A stretch of 64,000 nucleotides of DNA from Apium graveolens (GCF_009905375.1 NC_133652.1:124579205-124643204); one strand, 5' to 3'. Shown: positions 1-12,020, counted from the first letter of the stretch. The notes: a model not told the origin generated them from the letters alone. A program made the numbers and translations.

Positions 1-3000
1 AGCAAGCCCACCAAAATAATATGTATAATGATTTACAATATATGAGCCTACTCATAATACTCATGAAAGTCTTGGTCAAAAGAAATGAACCAAGTTTGAT
101 ATCTTAATGCGATAAAGTCGCAAAATATTCAGTATATATACATATATACTTTTCAAAATATTGGAAGTCCTCTTCCAAGCATAATACACACAGAATTCCA
201 GTGTATAACTGTATAAAAATATCGTTGCAAGGTGATCTCATATATCTAACCTTGTCTCAACGTTTTTCTGAAAATCTTTGTCATGCATAAGATAATCATT
301 TACTAGATATAAGTTTAAAAGATGAAGTTACAAAATACTCCAATATACTTATATCTTTTCCAAATACTACTTGAACTACCACCATTCAAGTTATAATTAG
401 TTTTAAGAAAAACATCCCATAGATGAGACCACAAGTTAAGACTTGAATAGATTCAATCTTTGAAATATTATTGAATGAAAAAAAAGTTATGAGATACTTT
501 ATTTAGTCCCGATATATATATATATCCACATATATATATATCCCGAAAACATTTCCTGGAACCTCTGTTATGTGAAGTATGAACAGAGTTCGAAACATCC
601 AATGAATTTTGGAAAGGAAAAGAATTTTGGCATAAACCCGATATCTCGCTGATCAGGCAAAGATACCAATAAATAACCTTTTCTACTAGTAGATGGACGA
701 ATTCCCCACTGGTCATCACCCTGGTCATAATTAAGACCTATGCTGGACTGCCACTCAGCCACCTATGCATTTGATGGACTCCCACTGAGCCACTTACACA
801 ATAATAGACCGTACCTCGGCCTGTCGCTTATGCCGACTCAATGAGAGGGGCTTACTTCCCGAACTTTGGGCAAGTAATCAATTCATTTACCAAATCTGCA
901 ACCTTGTTGCGAATATAAAATACACCACAGAGCCGGATTTCCCAGGTTTTGAGCGGGTATTTAAATCCCCTTTAAAAAGGAAGATCTTAAATATAAAAAT
1001 GAGTTTTGGGATCCGCTCTGACTTTTAAAAACCATTTTGAAGACTCGAAAACACTTTAAATAGTGTTTGGAGTAAGGCTGATTTAATGAAGTAAATCAGT
1101 CCCCAGAATATTAGAAAATATCTGAATATTATTAATTAAATAATATTCCCATGAAGAATAGTCTTTATAAAAATAATTGAAGTAGTAGTATTAAAATTTA
1201 TACTTGAAACGAGTATTAAATAACCAAAGATATACTTATATGAAAGTATTATCTTTATTTGAATAATCGAAAATAAGTTTGATTATTAACACCTTATTCT
1301 TTAATAAAATAAAGAATATATTTCAGCAAATAATCGGAGTCATAGATCCTCAAATGAATATTATAAATAATATTCATTAAATAAAATAAAGGAGTCATAA
1401 GTCCTCCGATGAATATTCAAATCATATTGAAATAATAAAATAAACTGAGTCATAACCCTCGAATGAATATTCAAATAATATTCATTAAATAATATAAAAG
1501 AGTCTTAAGTCCTCGAATGAATATTCAAAATAATATTCATTAAATAATATAAAGGAGTCATACGCCTTCGAATAATATTCGAAATAATACTCGATAATAA
1601 AATAAAGTTTAAAGTTATCGAATAAACCTTATTCGATTAATAGTTTGGAAAAACTATAACCATATATATATATAAATATATAAATATATATATATATATC
1701 CATATCCATATAAACTCTACTCGGGATCCTCGACTCCCGGTTTTAGAAAATATTTTCACCTTTGGGTCCCTATACTAAGGGTGTATGCAAGATACCGCTA
1801 TCCTCTAGCATAGGTATTATCAACTGAACCAACAGATATATATTTCAAGAATATGAAACAGGCATGCATATATACCATATCACATGCTACAATATATCGC
1901 AAGAATTTGCTAAATAACCAACATGCATCTATCGCAAGATAATGCATATACAAGCGTATACATCACAACAACAGTATAACGGATAGAATACTTGCCTGAG
2001 CGACTGGGGGTTACGAATGGCTCGGGACGAGTCTGGTAACCTATAAGCAACAAGTAAGTTGGAATTAAACCAAAGTCACTTGTAAATCTATACTTTAACT
2101 AACTTAGACTCTAACGCTCGTTTTGCGCTCACTGATTCGCTTAAGTCACTCGGGTACCCTCGGCTCCACCATTTTTAATAATTTAACCTTTACGAGTTTT
2201 AAGGCGATTCCTTCGCGAGTGTCTTCCCAACTGCCTAACACACTTACCATAAATGTTTCATACATTAATTAACCCTTTATGGTCTTTAACCTATGTTTCA
2301 AAGTAAGGCGAGGGGAAAAGTTTCGTTCGCGAAACGCCGTTACTTAAAACGGTCGTTTCTCCTAAACCGTGCATCGGAATCGAACGAACTACATATCAAA
2401 ACGAAGCTCGTAACATGAGCTATCTAAACATGGAAGTGGTCACAATCTAGCAGGGGGTTCTTGGGTCCTAATGTTATGCATAAAAACAGTCCAAAGAAAA
2501 TCGGACGTTACGACGGCTATGTTTACGCGATTACCAATGTTTAAACCATTCAAACCCATTCCAAATCAACCTCAAATTCAACCTCAAATCCATCATACAA
2601 CAAACATCCATCCTTATCACATCATAACAACCCCAACAAATCCACATTAACCATTTATACTTATTCCTCACATGAACTAAAAACTTTACTTAGGTTCTTT
2701 AACTAATTACCAAGATTTACAACTCCAACAATGCAACAAAACCAACTAATCTCTACAAACTCAACCAAACTTCAACCATTCAAGCATCATGCTTCACATA
2801 TGCTATATCAAACACATTCAATCCTAATTACTCAAAACTAAAGCTAGGGTTTGTAGTTTATACCTTCCTTGGAGAGTGGAGAATCAAGAGAATGGCTTGG
2901 AATCACCTTTAAAGCCCTTATCCAAGCTTATTCTAAACAAAACTTCAAGAACACAAATTTTAGTTCTTGAAAACACTATTCACCATCTTCTTTCATGATT

Positions 3001-3806
3001 TATAGAAAAAGATTGGCTTGGAATTAGAAGCTTAAACTTATAGGAAGTATGTAACTATCCATGGGGAAGCTTAGATAATTACCTTGCTAAATAGTAAGTG
3101 GAGGAGCTTGGACTTTCATTTTTTAAGAAAACCACCCGAGAGCTTCATGAACAAGCCTTGGTTGCTTTTGATTTTTGATGAAAATGGTTTTTGCTTGGCT
3201 TGGTTGCTTGGTTTTTGTGCTTGCTTTAGTCAATTACCTTCTTGCCCTTGAATTTGTGTGGTTCTCATTCAACCACACCTTCTTCCTTCCCTTGTCATGC
3301 TTGTGTCATCCTCATGATGTCATCCTCCCTTCCTTGTCCTCTTTCTATTGGTTGGATGACATCCTTCCCACTAATCCCTTTGATTAACTTCCTAATCGTT
3401 TGCCTAATGACCGCTGATCTGTTATACGGTTCGCTTAACTTTCGTTCTCGTTTATCGTTTGAAGGATCATACCCTGGATCTTATTACTTAGGTTCCCTTA
3501 ACCTTTCTCAATACATTATATTCCTTTTTATGATCCTCTATTATAATCCTTTAATTTAAATCCTTTTTATCCTGTTACCTTATACTCAATTCTCTCCGTA
3601 TCTTGTGGATTTCCGGGAAAAACCAAAGTGTTCGGAATTGGATTCTGACGATCTTTACATACACTTATATACTTCATAGAGTACTAATAATATCCCATAA
3701 GATCAATAACAGAACCCCTACATAGCGTGGCATGAAAAGTTTTCTCGTTCAGCAAAAACACTATTCATAAGGGTTTCAAAATTTCTCAAAAATTGGGGTT
3801 ATTACA
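1..3806 (-). mobile_element. LTR of Ty3/gypsy chromovirus-type element (partial, cut by window edge)
   Basis: From its first base this segment matches, with perhaps 10 percent divergence, the two long LTRs at 14407-18759 and 24196-28534. It starts about 440 bases inside the LTR and ends at the same ...GGGGTTATTACA terminus. To its right there is no PPT-like tract, so the DNA after 3806 is host flank. Because the related full element lies on the minus strand, this is either a solo LTR or the 5' LTR of an element extending left of the window; the data cannot decide. A block at about 470-830 differs from the other two copies, which carry a different sequence of about 450 bases there. Confidence 0.85.
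1335..1600. repeat. tandem repeat of about 55 bp inside the LTR
   Basis: About five degenerate copies of a 50-60 bp unit, each starting GGAGTCATA(A/G)(G/A)TCCTC and continuing with an AT-rich inverted pair GAATATT...AATATTC. The same array recurs in the other LTR copies at about 16342-16620 and 26133-26400. An AT dinucleotide tract follows (about 1663-1700 here, 16663-16717 and 26452-26490 in the others). Confidence 0.75.
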
Positions 3807-4389
3807 TTATATTAAGAAAATGACTAGAACAACCTCCAACAATTAGTTAGTTTTAGGAAATTATATCAAGAACTTGCCTAAAACATGTCCCTGACTTTAC
3901 ATTTTCTAACATGCTCTTCGTTGTCGCACGTAACCGCTCTTAAACATAGTTTATTTATTAAAAAATATATATTAAGAAAGAAGGATGGGTCATGGCTATA
4001 TAACTATCTATAACCGCGGTTATAAAAATCGGTCGATTTTTTAAAAACCGATCAAATTTTTTTTCTCCCTAATTGGATTAATTTCTGAAATCGTCGATAA
4101 ATTATTCAATTTTTTAAAAATTATCTAATAAGTTATAAATTATTATTTCAATCGAATAATTGCAATTTCCGAAATCTGCGTGACGAGATCCATAACATGA
4201 TAAATTTTTTTTAACTAATATTACGAAAATGAATAGGTCATTGCTTAACAAAAAAAAAAAACGGACTCAATCGCTATAGAAAGTAAAAATCGAGTGTAAA
4301 CCTTCTGCCCACAGCAGCCTATAGATAAAACCCTATATACATCGTAACGCCGCCACTCCTGCAAATTTTGTTCTCCCTCTCACCCTCCG
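3807..4389 (+). promoter_or_regulatory. NMD3 upstream region with telo-box-like motif
   Basis: Gene-free stretch between the LTR end and NMD3. It is AT-rich, with a 16-bp perfect palindrome at 4009-4024. Close to the expected transcription start is AAAACCCTATATAC (about 4327-4340). It contains a telo-box core (AAACCCTA), common upstream of plant ribosome-biogenesis and translation genes, and a TATA-like stretch. A CT-rich leader (about 4360-4389) follows. The start site is inferred only. Confidence 0.45.
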
Positions 4390-5177
4390 GTTAGTTTCTC
4401 TTCATTTTCTCGTCGTATCAAATCCATTATTTTGTTTTTTCATTTATTACTGCTTCATTTAATTGCGTATATATCATCAATTCGTGTACTCTAAACCCTA
4501 AAACCCTAGTTCTCACTTATGTGTTTTTCAATTGTTTTTGCTCAAAATTGAATCATATCTGTTAATATTTATTTGATTGTTTTTCGAATTTTATTACAAG
4601 TTTTGTTGTTAGATTATATGTGAATGAGTTTATTTTTGTATGTCCATTTCTAATTATTTTAATCGGAATTAATTTTGCTGCTTGGCGGGCTGTCGATTAT
4701 TGTTGATCTACTGTAAGTTTTGTGAAATTTTTGTATGCTTTACAACGCCTGGTATATTGACAATACTCACAGTTGATTGTCCGGTGAATGATATATATCG
4801 AAACCAGACCTCAAATTCGTTGTCTAGTACCTTATATTTATGTTTTTCTGAGTTGATTTATTCGTGTGTGTGTGTGTGAGTGAGTCTTTTGGTCCGTCTA
4901 AATGTTGGTTTTTTTGAGAAAGATGGGCGGAATTTGTGGGTGACAAACAAGTTACCCTGTTTAAATTAATTGCGGTTTGATTATAGTCTTGATTGATTCT
5001 TTAACACGTGATTTCCAGGTCGAGTCCATTGGTTTGTTTGCAAGGGGATTTTTGGATTTGCTTTTGTTGTTTTCGAACTTTCAATTTTTTTTATACAGTC
5101 TGTCTTATTGGTTATCTGTGTGGTGCGACTGCTGAGAATTTTTGTTAATGGTTTTATTTATGTGTTTTGTTTTTTAG
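4390..5177 (+). other. probable 5'-UTR intron of NMD3
   Basis: A plausible donor (GTTAGT at 4390) and a pyrimidine-rich acceptor (TTTTTTAG, ending 5177) lie two bases before the chosen ATG. Inside, at 4492-4508, is a double telo-box-like run, TAAACCCTAAAACCCTAG. First introns with telo-boxes are known from plant translation-factor genes. The sequence between contains long T-rich tracts as in plant introns. The donor position is less certain than the acceptor. Confidence 0.55.
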
Positions 5178-5179
5178 AA

Positions 5180-6721
5180 ATGGCTCAAGAAGCAGGAATG
5201 TTTACGGTTCAGCAAACTGTTGGCAGTGTTTTATGCTGCAAATGTGGTATTCTGATGGTGCCAAATGCTGCTAATATGTGCGTCAAGTGCTTGCGTTCTG
5301 AAGTTGACATAACTGAGGGTTTACAAAAGCATGTCATCATCATTCACTGCCCTGAATGTGATACCTACTTGCAGCCACCTAGAACTTGGATTAAAGCACA
5401 ACTTGAATCAAGGGAACTCCTGACCTTCTGTGTTAAAAGATTGAAGAACTTGAACAAAGTTAGGCTTGTTCATGCGGAGTTCATTTGGACTGAACCTCAC
5501 TCTAAGAGGCTCAAAGTCAGACTTAGGGTACAGAAGGAGGTTCTTAATGGCGCAGTCCTTGAACAAACTTATATGGTTGAATATGTTGTGCAAGATCAAA
5601 TGTGTGAATCTTGCACTCGTGTGCAGGCGAATCCTGATCAGTGGGTTGCTGCAGTGCAACTAAGGCAGCATGTTTCTCATAGGAGAACCTTTTTCTTTTT
5701 GGAACAGCTCATACTTAAGCATGAAGCAGCTGCCCGTGCGATAAGAATCACACAGATGGACCAGGGAATTGATTTCTTCTTTGCTAATCGCAGTCATGCT
5801 GTGAAGTTTGTGGAGTTTTTGGGTAAAGTTGTTCCAGTCAAGAGTAGGACTGATAAACAGCTCGTTTCCCATGACACCAAGAGCAATAGCTACAATTATA
5901 AGCATACTTTCTCTGTTGAAATATGCCCGATCTGTCGTGAGGATCTGATTTGCTTGCCCCCGAAAGTTTCAGTCGGTTTAGGCAATATTGGTCCACTTGT
6001 GATCTGCACAAAAGTAAGTAACAATATTGCTTTGTTGGACCCCTTCACTCTGAGGAACTGTTTTTTGGATTCTGATCAATACTGGAGATCGTCTTTTAAG
6101 TCCCTACTTTCTAGTAGGCAGTTAGTTGAATATATAGTATTGGATCTGGAATTTGTTTCCTCGGAGGTTAATATTGGTGGGTCAAAGTACCGTCTTGCTG
6201 ATGCCCAAGTGGCACGTGTATCAGATTTTGGAACAAACGATACTATATTTTTCGTGAGAACGCATTTAGGCCATATTTTATCTCCCGGGGATAATGCTCT
6301 TGGTTATGACTTGCATGCAGCTAACACCAATGACATGGAACTAGATAAATACAGAGGACTTGACCTGCCAGATGTGATTCTAATAAAGAAGAGCTATGAG
6401 GAGAAACGTCTGAAGAAGCAGGGGAAACCTCGTTTTTGGAAGCTTAAATCTCTTGGCATGGAAGTTGATGACTCTGCTAGAGGTAAGCTTGACGAAGAAA
6501 AGATGAACGATGAATACGAGAGGTTCTGTAGAGAAATTGAGGAAAACCCTGAAATGAGGTTTAATATATCATTGTACCATAACGAAGAGTACCAGCCATC
6601 AGAAATGACATCTGTTGCTGATGGGGAGGATGACCCTTCCGTCCGTTTGGAAGAGTTGCTTGCTGATCTTGATATAAGTGAAGCAAACCCTAACACTGCT
6701 GATGATGGCATGAGGGAGTGA
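5180..6721 (+). CDS. NMD3: NMD3, nuclear export adaptor of the 60S ribosomal subunit
   Basis: Encodes 513 aa in one exon, about the length of plant NMD3. In eukaryotes NMD3 binds the pre-60S subunit in the nucleus and recruits the CRM1/XPO1 exportin; it is released in the cytoplasm. Seen here: N-terminal CxxC pairs at residues 19-22, 34-37, 57-60 and 142-145 (zinc-binding treble), a further CPIC at 249-252, a central beta-rich core, and a charged C-terminal tail. The tail has a leucine-rich stretch LEELLADLDI (about 490-499) that fits the CRM1-type export signal. An upstream in-frame ATG at 5108 would add 24 hydrophobic residues. That stretch lies in the predicted 5'-UTR intron and ends in a TTTTTTAG acceptor, so the ATG at 5180 (start MAQEAG) is preferred. 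No frameshift or missing residue was seen, so the gene is probably functional. Confidence 0.95.
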   Translation: MAQEAGMFTVQQTVGSVLCCKCGILMVPNAANMCVKCLRSEVDITEGLQKHVIIIHCPECDTYLQPPRTWIKAQLESRELLTFCVKRLKNLNKVRLVHAEFIWTEPHSKRLKVRLRVQKEVLNGAVLEQTYMVEYVVQDQMCESCTRVQANPDQWVAAVQLRQHVSHRRTFFFLEQLILKHEAAARAIRITQMDQGIDFFFANRSHAVKFVEFLGKVVPVKSRTDKQLVSHDTKSNSYNYKHTFSVEICPICREDLICLPPKVSVGLGNIGPLVICTKVSNNIALLDPFTLRNCFLDSDQYWRSSFKSLLSSRQLVEYIVLDLEFVSSEVNIGGSKYRLADAQVARVSDFGTNDTIFFVRTHLGHILSPGDNALGYDLHAANTNDMELDKYRGLDLPDVILIKKSYEEKRLKKQGKPRFWKLKSLGMEVDDSARGKLDEEKMNDEYERFCREIEENPEMRFNISLYHNEEYQPSEMTSVADGEDDPSVRLEELLADLDISEANPNTADDGMRE

Positions 6722-9700
6722 GTCGAAGTTGGTTCAATCTCAGTTTGAAGTCCAAGGGCCTTTAGTAAGTATTAGTCTTTTATTTTGTATTAGTCTTTTA
6801 AAGGCTGTGTCAAAATTTTAAGTTCACTTTGAATGTGGTAGATTCATTTAATGTTTAAAACATAGAATCATGTTAAGATAAAAAATTAATATTGTAATAT
6901 TGTTATTTCTGTTAAAGTTCTGATTAAATGTCAAGTGAATCATTCAAATGATTGTCTCATTAAAGTAAAAAACTCCAATATACTTGCAACAAAAAATAAT
7001 TTAATTTTGGCTTTAGACGTGAAGTTGGAATACTTGTGTATGCTTTACCTGATAAATTTCCTTTTCTTTTGTTTTCTTATATTTTTTTTAGGTACAAGTA
7101 CTGTTGATTCTGAAATTTTGATGAGAGTATATGAAGATATGTGATACAGTTATATGCAAAAAGCATAGTTGGCTTTTATTATGTTGGTGAGGAAACTATA
7201 CTGCCATCCGAAGATGCAAGGTTTATTTGTTTTTCTGACTTCTATATTTCGTCGCATGTGCAAAATTTTGCTCACATCCTCTGTTGAGTATTGCACTTGC
7301 TCGTGATTGTCATTTTTTACTTTTAAAACTCTTATTGTTCTAGTCTTAGTTTTGATGATAATACTTATCAATTTGTTCAGTATACGCTATTTGAAAGACA
7401 GTTGTTGATTTTGATGATAACACTACTTTCGTGTACATTATCATTGTCATGCTGTTAGCTGGTTTTTATTGTTACACATGATCATGAAGGATTACATTTT
7501 GTGTTTGAGCGAGTAATTCGATGGTTTTAAAATTTTAAATAAGAACTATTGCCGTTTTTTTGTCAGTTTAGTAACAGTAATTATGTTTAAAATCACTTCA
7601 AATTAGCTATTCGTATTTCTTGATGACTGAGATATATTCATGATAGGGGATATGGATGGGTTATTGCTTCTCTAGTAAGGATGATGATTATTAAAGCATT
7701 GTTAGTCCTATTGTATTCCGATTCGTAGCTTGTTTAAATTTGGAGAAATCAGTGCACTTGTTGTGAGTTTGTGTTGATAGATCGTCTAATTGATAAATAA
7801 CGACCTTTCTTAAGAGATTAAACAGAAAGAAGTCACATTGTCATATTAGAGATGTAGTGCCTGCCACATTAAAGTTGGAAGTTGATATGAAAAAAGGTGT
7901 TCAACTTAATTCGGATTTTCGTTGGAGGTGTTGGTGGGAGGGTTAATTTGTTAGTATAATCAGCCTCATGTTTGTAGTTGAAACGTGTGAAACTGAGTTG
8001 CCAATGCTTGTATATCAATATCAGTACTGTAAGGCGTGAGCTCATTATGGGCTTGAGGGTTGTTGGCATTTCCATGCTGAATACTTTCTGTAGGTTTCAG
8101 TAATTAAAAAATGTAGTAATGTAGCAATTTTTATATCCTTAAAAGGTAAAACATGTAGCAACTATAGATGTTAGATCTTTTACAATTATGAATTTATGAG
8201 GTGACATCAAGCATGCTAGTTAGTAGTTTCTGTGCCTGGTTGATCACAATGTTGTGGAAACATGACATGTTTGGGAGTTGGAACATTTCGGTATAATCAG
8301 AATTAGCATCTTACATTAGAAATTGCAGGTAAAAAATTGTTTTCTGGTAATAGTTGCACATGCCTTTTACATGGAATATGCTTGTTCATTCATGTTCATT
8401 TTGTGTAGTCTTGTGTCCTTGTGTAATCCTTCAACATAATATCTATAGAATAGGGCTCTTCCCCTTCTGCTTGTTACCTGTAAAGCACAGATCCTATAAA
8501 CTGTGAATTTTGTGGCATTTATTTATGGACAATATATATAGGCAGGTAATCAACCGGTGTTCCTATCTAGCTTGGCCACACAACTTGTTGTCTACTGACT
8601 CAACATTTTGTTGATGGAGTTGAATGGTTATAATCACTGAGAAAAATAACAATGTACTAAATGCCCAGTGGAGCACCATAATGTGCGGAGTAATTGGATC
8701 TTATGCTTGAATTGTTTTAGTTATCAGTCAATTCAACTTAGCTACTGCTGTCTATCCTGGTCCAACTGTAGTTACACAAGCTTCTTTCCTATACTTGGAA
8801 TCTTCTTTAAATTCACGATGCCTGTATTTAGCACCACACTTTCGAGGGGCATTGTGTATATTAATGTGAAGTGGGAAACATGGAGGGAACCACAGATTTG
8901 CTGCTATTAACAACTAGTAACCAAGTGCATGTAAACAGGATTGCCCTGCCCACCATGCTACTTTACATGCTGGTCATATAAACTGGGCTGTGCCTAATAA
9001 ATAGTTATTCATTCCGTGCGTTGCTTTCCAGTCAAATTACTACTAATAATAATAATAATCTAATTTTGTTTAGAGGAAAATCAGTGGTTAGAAGTTGTAG
9101 TCTTGAAACTTAGGTTTGCCTTTGTCGTCAAACTTTGGAGTTTGGTACCTTGTCTACTTGTATCGTTATAATACAGATTACAGTGCCAAATCTCTTAATG
9201 AATTTTCTTTTGTTATTTCTATATGTATTACGCACCCAAATGAGTTGGTATTTTAGGGAAAGCCTAGTGGTCCATGGGGGGTTCAAAATAAAAAAAAAGG
9301 AGGGTCCCTGAAAATGTAGTCTGGTTCAGTTTTTCAACCTTACATTTGTATAGAATCATGATTTTACAAAAGTTGTTCACGGGGCTTGATGATGAAGGTG
9401 CCACTTTCTATTTTTGCATTTGCAAGGAAGCGTATGTTGTTTTTTTTTATTAACTAGTCGTCTAGAGTACTAATAAATATATAAACATCAGTTACCCCAC
9501 ATTGGATCACTACACCAAAAGTGAGTGGAAGTACTTGAACATGAGTAATTGTATAATATCAAGAAACAGAGGAACCAAATTCATATTACATACCTTGAAC
9601 CCCCTAACTAGTGAAGCAGTGGAGGAAATGCAAATAGTCTGATCTTTTGAACTAATATGTTTAAAGAATCATCAGAGCTGCGAGATTTTTATCCAGAATA

Positions 9701-9795
9701 CCTTGTAAGAAGTATCAAAACTCTGTACAAAAAAAAAAAAAAAAACTCCCAAAACTTGGAACTAAATCACAAAAATTATGCATGTATGATCAATC
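6722..9795. other. intergenic region between convergent NMD3 and glutaredoxin-like gene
   Basis: No convincing coding region. The left end is the NMD3 3' UTR. A GTAAGT at 6765 and a pyrimidine-rich acceptor (T-run then AG at 7090-7091) would allow a 3'-UTR intron. Short open frames here are at most 80 codons, without recognisable motifs. A poly-A tract of about 17 bases lies at 9729-9746, just past the stop of the minus-strand gene. I see no transposon ends. Confidence 0.5.
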
Positions 9796-10956
9796 TTAAT
9801 TACAACACAATGGACACCTTATAAGTCCATTCTCATTGCAATCAGGACATCTTTGAAACCCAAAATCAGATTCCTCATTTTCTACTTCTTCTTCTTCTTC
9901 TTCTTCATATTCATCAGCTTCATAATATATCTTGCAACTCCCTGAACATGTCTCACACGGGATAAATCTTACATCCCCACACCCCTCGCATACTGCACTA
10001 ACACTGTATCTTCTGTCGTCGCCATCGTCGACCTTCTCGCAGCCCTCTAGAACCTCTTCAAGCTGCCCGTCTTCGTTCAGTCGCCGTACTTCCTCTGCCC
10101 CGCCAATGTACCTCTTCCCAAGAAACACCCTTGGCAAACCACCAATGTTACTCCCCAGTAGCTCTTTCAGTTCCTCCTTAAACCCGGAATGCATTGAAAC
10201 ATCCCTTTCATCCACTTTGACATTCATCCCTCGTAATATAACTCTAACGTGACAGCAATCCTCGTATGTCTTTCTTACACCTCGAAGACTTGTGAAATAG
10301 AGAACTACCTTTTGTTTCCCGAAAACATCATCTTTATAACCACCATTCACACTCTTGGACTCCGCAACACCACCAGCCATTGGCTTCAGGTGAAATGGAT
10401 TAGCTGATGGCAATTCTTCCAGTGATTTCCTGAACTGCGCAATTATATCCGGATCGAACTCGGTTATAATCGATGTAGCATCTAAATTCACGCGATCATT
10501 TTGTTGAACTGAATTTGAATTCACACTAAATGAAAAACTACGGTGATGTTGATGAAGAGGACTCGTATCTTCCAGCCCTTTCATCAACTCAAATGCATCA
10601 ATCGTCTCAGGCTCACCAGGCGGGGTTTGAATGGGTGTCCTTGGAACAACTTTTGTGATCTTTTCATCAATCATTTTCGACCAACATTTTGCCTCGATCA
10701 TTTCCAACGAAAAGTCCTGCTCGTTCCGTTGTTTCTTATCATCAACATTATCAGCCTTTTTATCAACTTTTTGATCTTGAAGATAAGAGGCGTCGAGTTT
10801 TAAAGAACCCAACGTGGAGGAGGTAAGAGCAACAACATGGTAGGTATCTCCGTGGCGCTGCGGAGGGTGGTGAACGTGCATTGAGTAGCTGCGCCTAGCC
10901 AAAGGGTCATGGCAGTTGGTGCAGACCTGGTCTTTCTTTGACGGGGCACAACCCAT
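9796..10956 (-). CDS. glutaredoxin-like protein with C-terminal Cys-rich zinc finger, likely N-myristoylated
   Basis: Encodes 386 aa, intronless. It begins MGCAPSKK, a consensus for N-myristoylation at Gly2 with a possible palmitoyl Cys3, so plasma-membrane attachment is likely. Residues 1-210 are low-complexity and Ser/Asp-rich. A glutaredoxin-fold domain follows at about 217-310: VVLYFTSLRG strand, GGLPRVF cis-proline loop at 272-278, YIGGAEE at 283-289. At the usual CxxC/CxxS site the protein has TSLRGVRKTYEDC, with no redox cysteine at the first position, so disulfide-exchange activity is doubtful. The C-terminus has four CxxC pairs (323-326, 334-337, 370-373, 381-384), a DnaJ-like zinc-binding module, interrupted by a Glu-rich run (about 350-362). 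This architecture matches a plant-specific family of uncharacterised glutaredoxin-like proteins. The biological role is not known from sequence. Confidence 0.9.
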   Translation of the reverse strand: MGCAPSKKDQVCTNCHDPLARRSYSMHVHHPPQRHGDTYHVVALTSSTLGSLKLDASYLQDQKVDKKADNVDDKKQRNEQDFSLEMIEAKCWSKMIDEKITKVVPRTPIQTPPGEPETIDAFELMKGLEDTSPLHQHHRSFSFSVNSNSVQQNDRVNLDATSIITEFDPDIIAQFRKSLEELPSANPFHLKPMAGGVAESKSVNGGYKDDVFGKQKVVLYFTSLRGVRKTYEDCCHVRVILRGMNVKVDERDVSMHSGFKEELKELLGSNIGGLPRVFLGKRYIGGAEEVRRLNEDGQLEEVLEGCEKVDDGDDRRYSVSAVCEGCGDVRFIPCETCSGSCKIYYEADEYEEEEEEEVENEESDFGFQRCPDCNENGLIRCPLCCN

Positions 10957-11064
10957 TTAAGTAAATTAAATGTAGGAGATTTAGTGTATTGTTTTTGAGA
11001 AATAAATGTGAATGGATGGGAGGGGTTGATTTAAAGAAAGTAAACAAAAGTGTTGAAAAGAACA

Positions 11065-11071
11065 ATTTATA
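11065..11071 (-). promoter_or_regulatory. TATA box candidate of the glutaredoxin-like gene
   Basis: Minus-strand TATAAAT lies 109 bases upstream of the ATG at 10956. It would place transcription start near 11040 with a leader of about 80 bases that is pyrimidine-rich and lacks upstream ATGs. The position is typical for a plant core promoter. No other start evidence is available. Confidence 0.45.
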
Positions 11072-11099
11072 ACACAGTAGGTAGCCTATGGATGTGTGA

Positions 11100-12020
11100 G
11101 GCAAGAGGGATTGTGGGAATTATGGTAGTAAAAAGATTAAAAGAACATTCCCAATTGGATGGATTGGATTAGGTAAAGAAATCAAGAATTTTGGTTTAAA
11201 AAAATAATGGCGTATTACATACTTAAAAAAGAAACAGGGAAAAAGAATAAGGGTGCATGAGTAAGAAGCTTCTCACATGAAGGTTTCATCTTTAAATGAA
11301 GATGATCAAAATGTGTGTTTTTTCAACAAAAGGGAGGAGGAGGAAGAGGGGAGGGATGCAGCAGCCCTTGTCCTTTGTCTTTCTCCCTCCGGGTAAGAGA
11401 AGAAGAAAAATGAAATGAATCCAAAAACAAAAACAAAAACACAAAGAATGAGTGGTGCATAACTTTCATTCCATACCCAAAACATAGGCCCTCTTTTAGG
11501 GGTTCTAATATTAATATCACGGATGTATATGCAATTATTTAATTTCTAAATTACACCAACTTGTAATTTGTACTTATCCTTATATTTATGAAAATTGAAT
11601 GGATGGTAAAGAAACAAATAGTATATTTTATTAAGCGTAAAAGAAGGGTATATAAAAATTTGAAAAGTGCGGGGACATGACATGATAAATAACCCGTGTG
11701 GCACGGCCAGGTGGAATTGGTAAGAGTGGATTTGTTTCGTCAGTGACCAAGACCAACCAACTCCTTTTCTTTTCTTTTCACATACACGACACCCCCACCC
11801 CCAATATTAATTAATAAAAAGTTTGAAACCCATTTTGGAGTCGGAAAGCATAGAGGAAAGTTTCAACACCCCTGCTTTGTGGACCGCCGCTCGGATATAA
11901 ACTGGTACTAAGTAGTATAATTTGTCCGCTAAAATTGAGTGAGGCAGGAAGTGTATTCATGTGCATCTACTTGCGGCCATGTATGTACCACACATCCCAA
12001 ATCCAAATCATAAACATTTA
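11100..12020. other. upstream intergenic region, no gene seen
   Basis: AT-rich DNA upstream of the glutaredoxin-like gene. It has a purine-rich run at about 11329-11360 and CT-rich tracts near 11765-11800. Open frames are short and without motifs. Part is probably promoter sequence. Confidence 0.4.

Noticed and set aside
1600..1700. AT-dinucleotide tracts as origins or matrix attachment sites
   Set aside because: They vary in length between identical LTRs as ordinary microsatellites do, and there is no further evidence.
5108..5179. N-terminal extension of NMD3 from the upstream ATG
   Set aside because: The 24 codons lie in the predicted intron with a TTTTTTAG acceptor before the conserved start, and they do not resemble NMD3.
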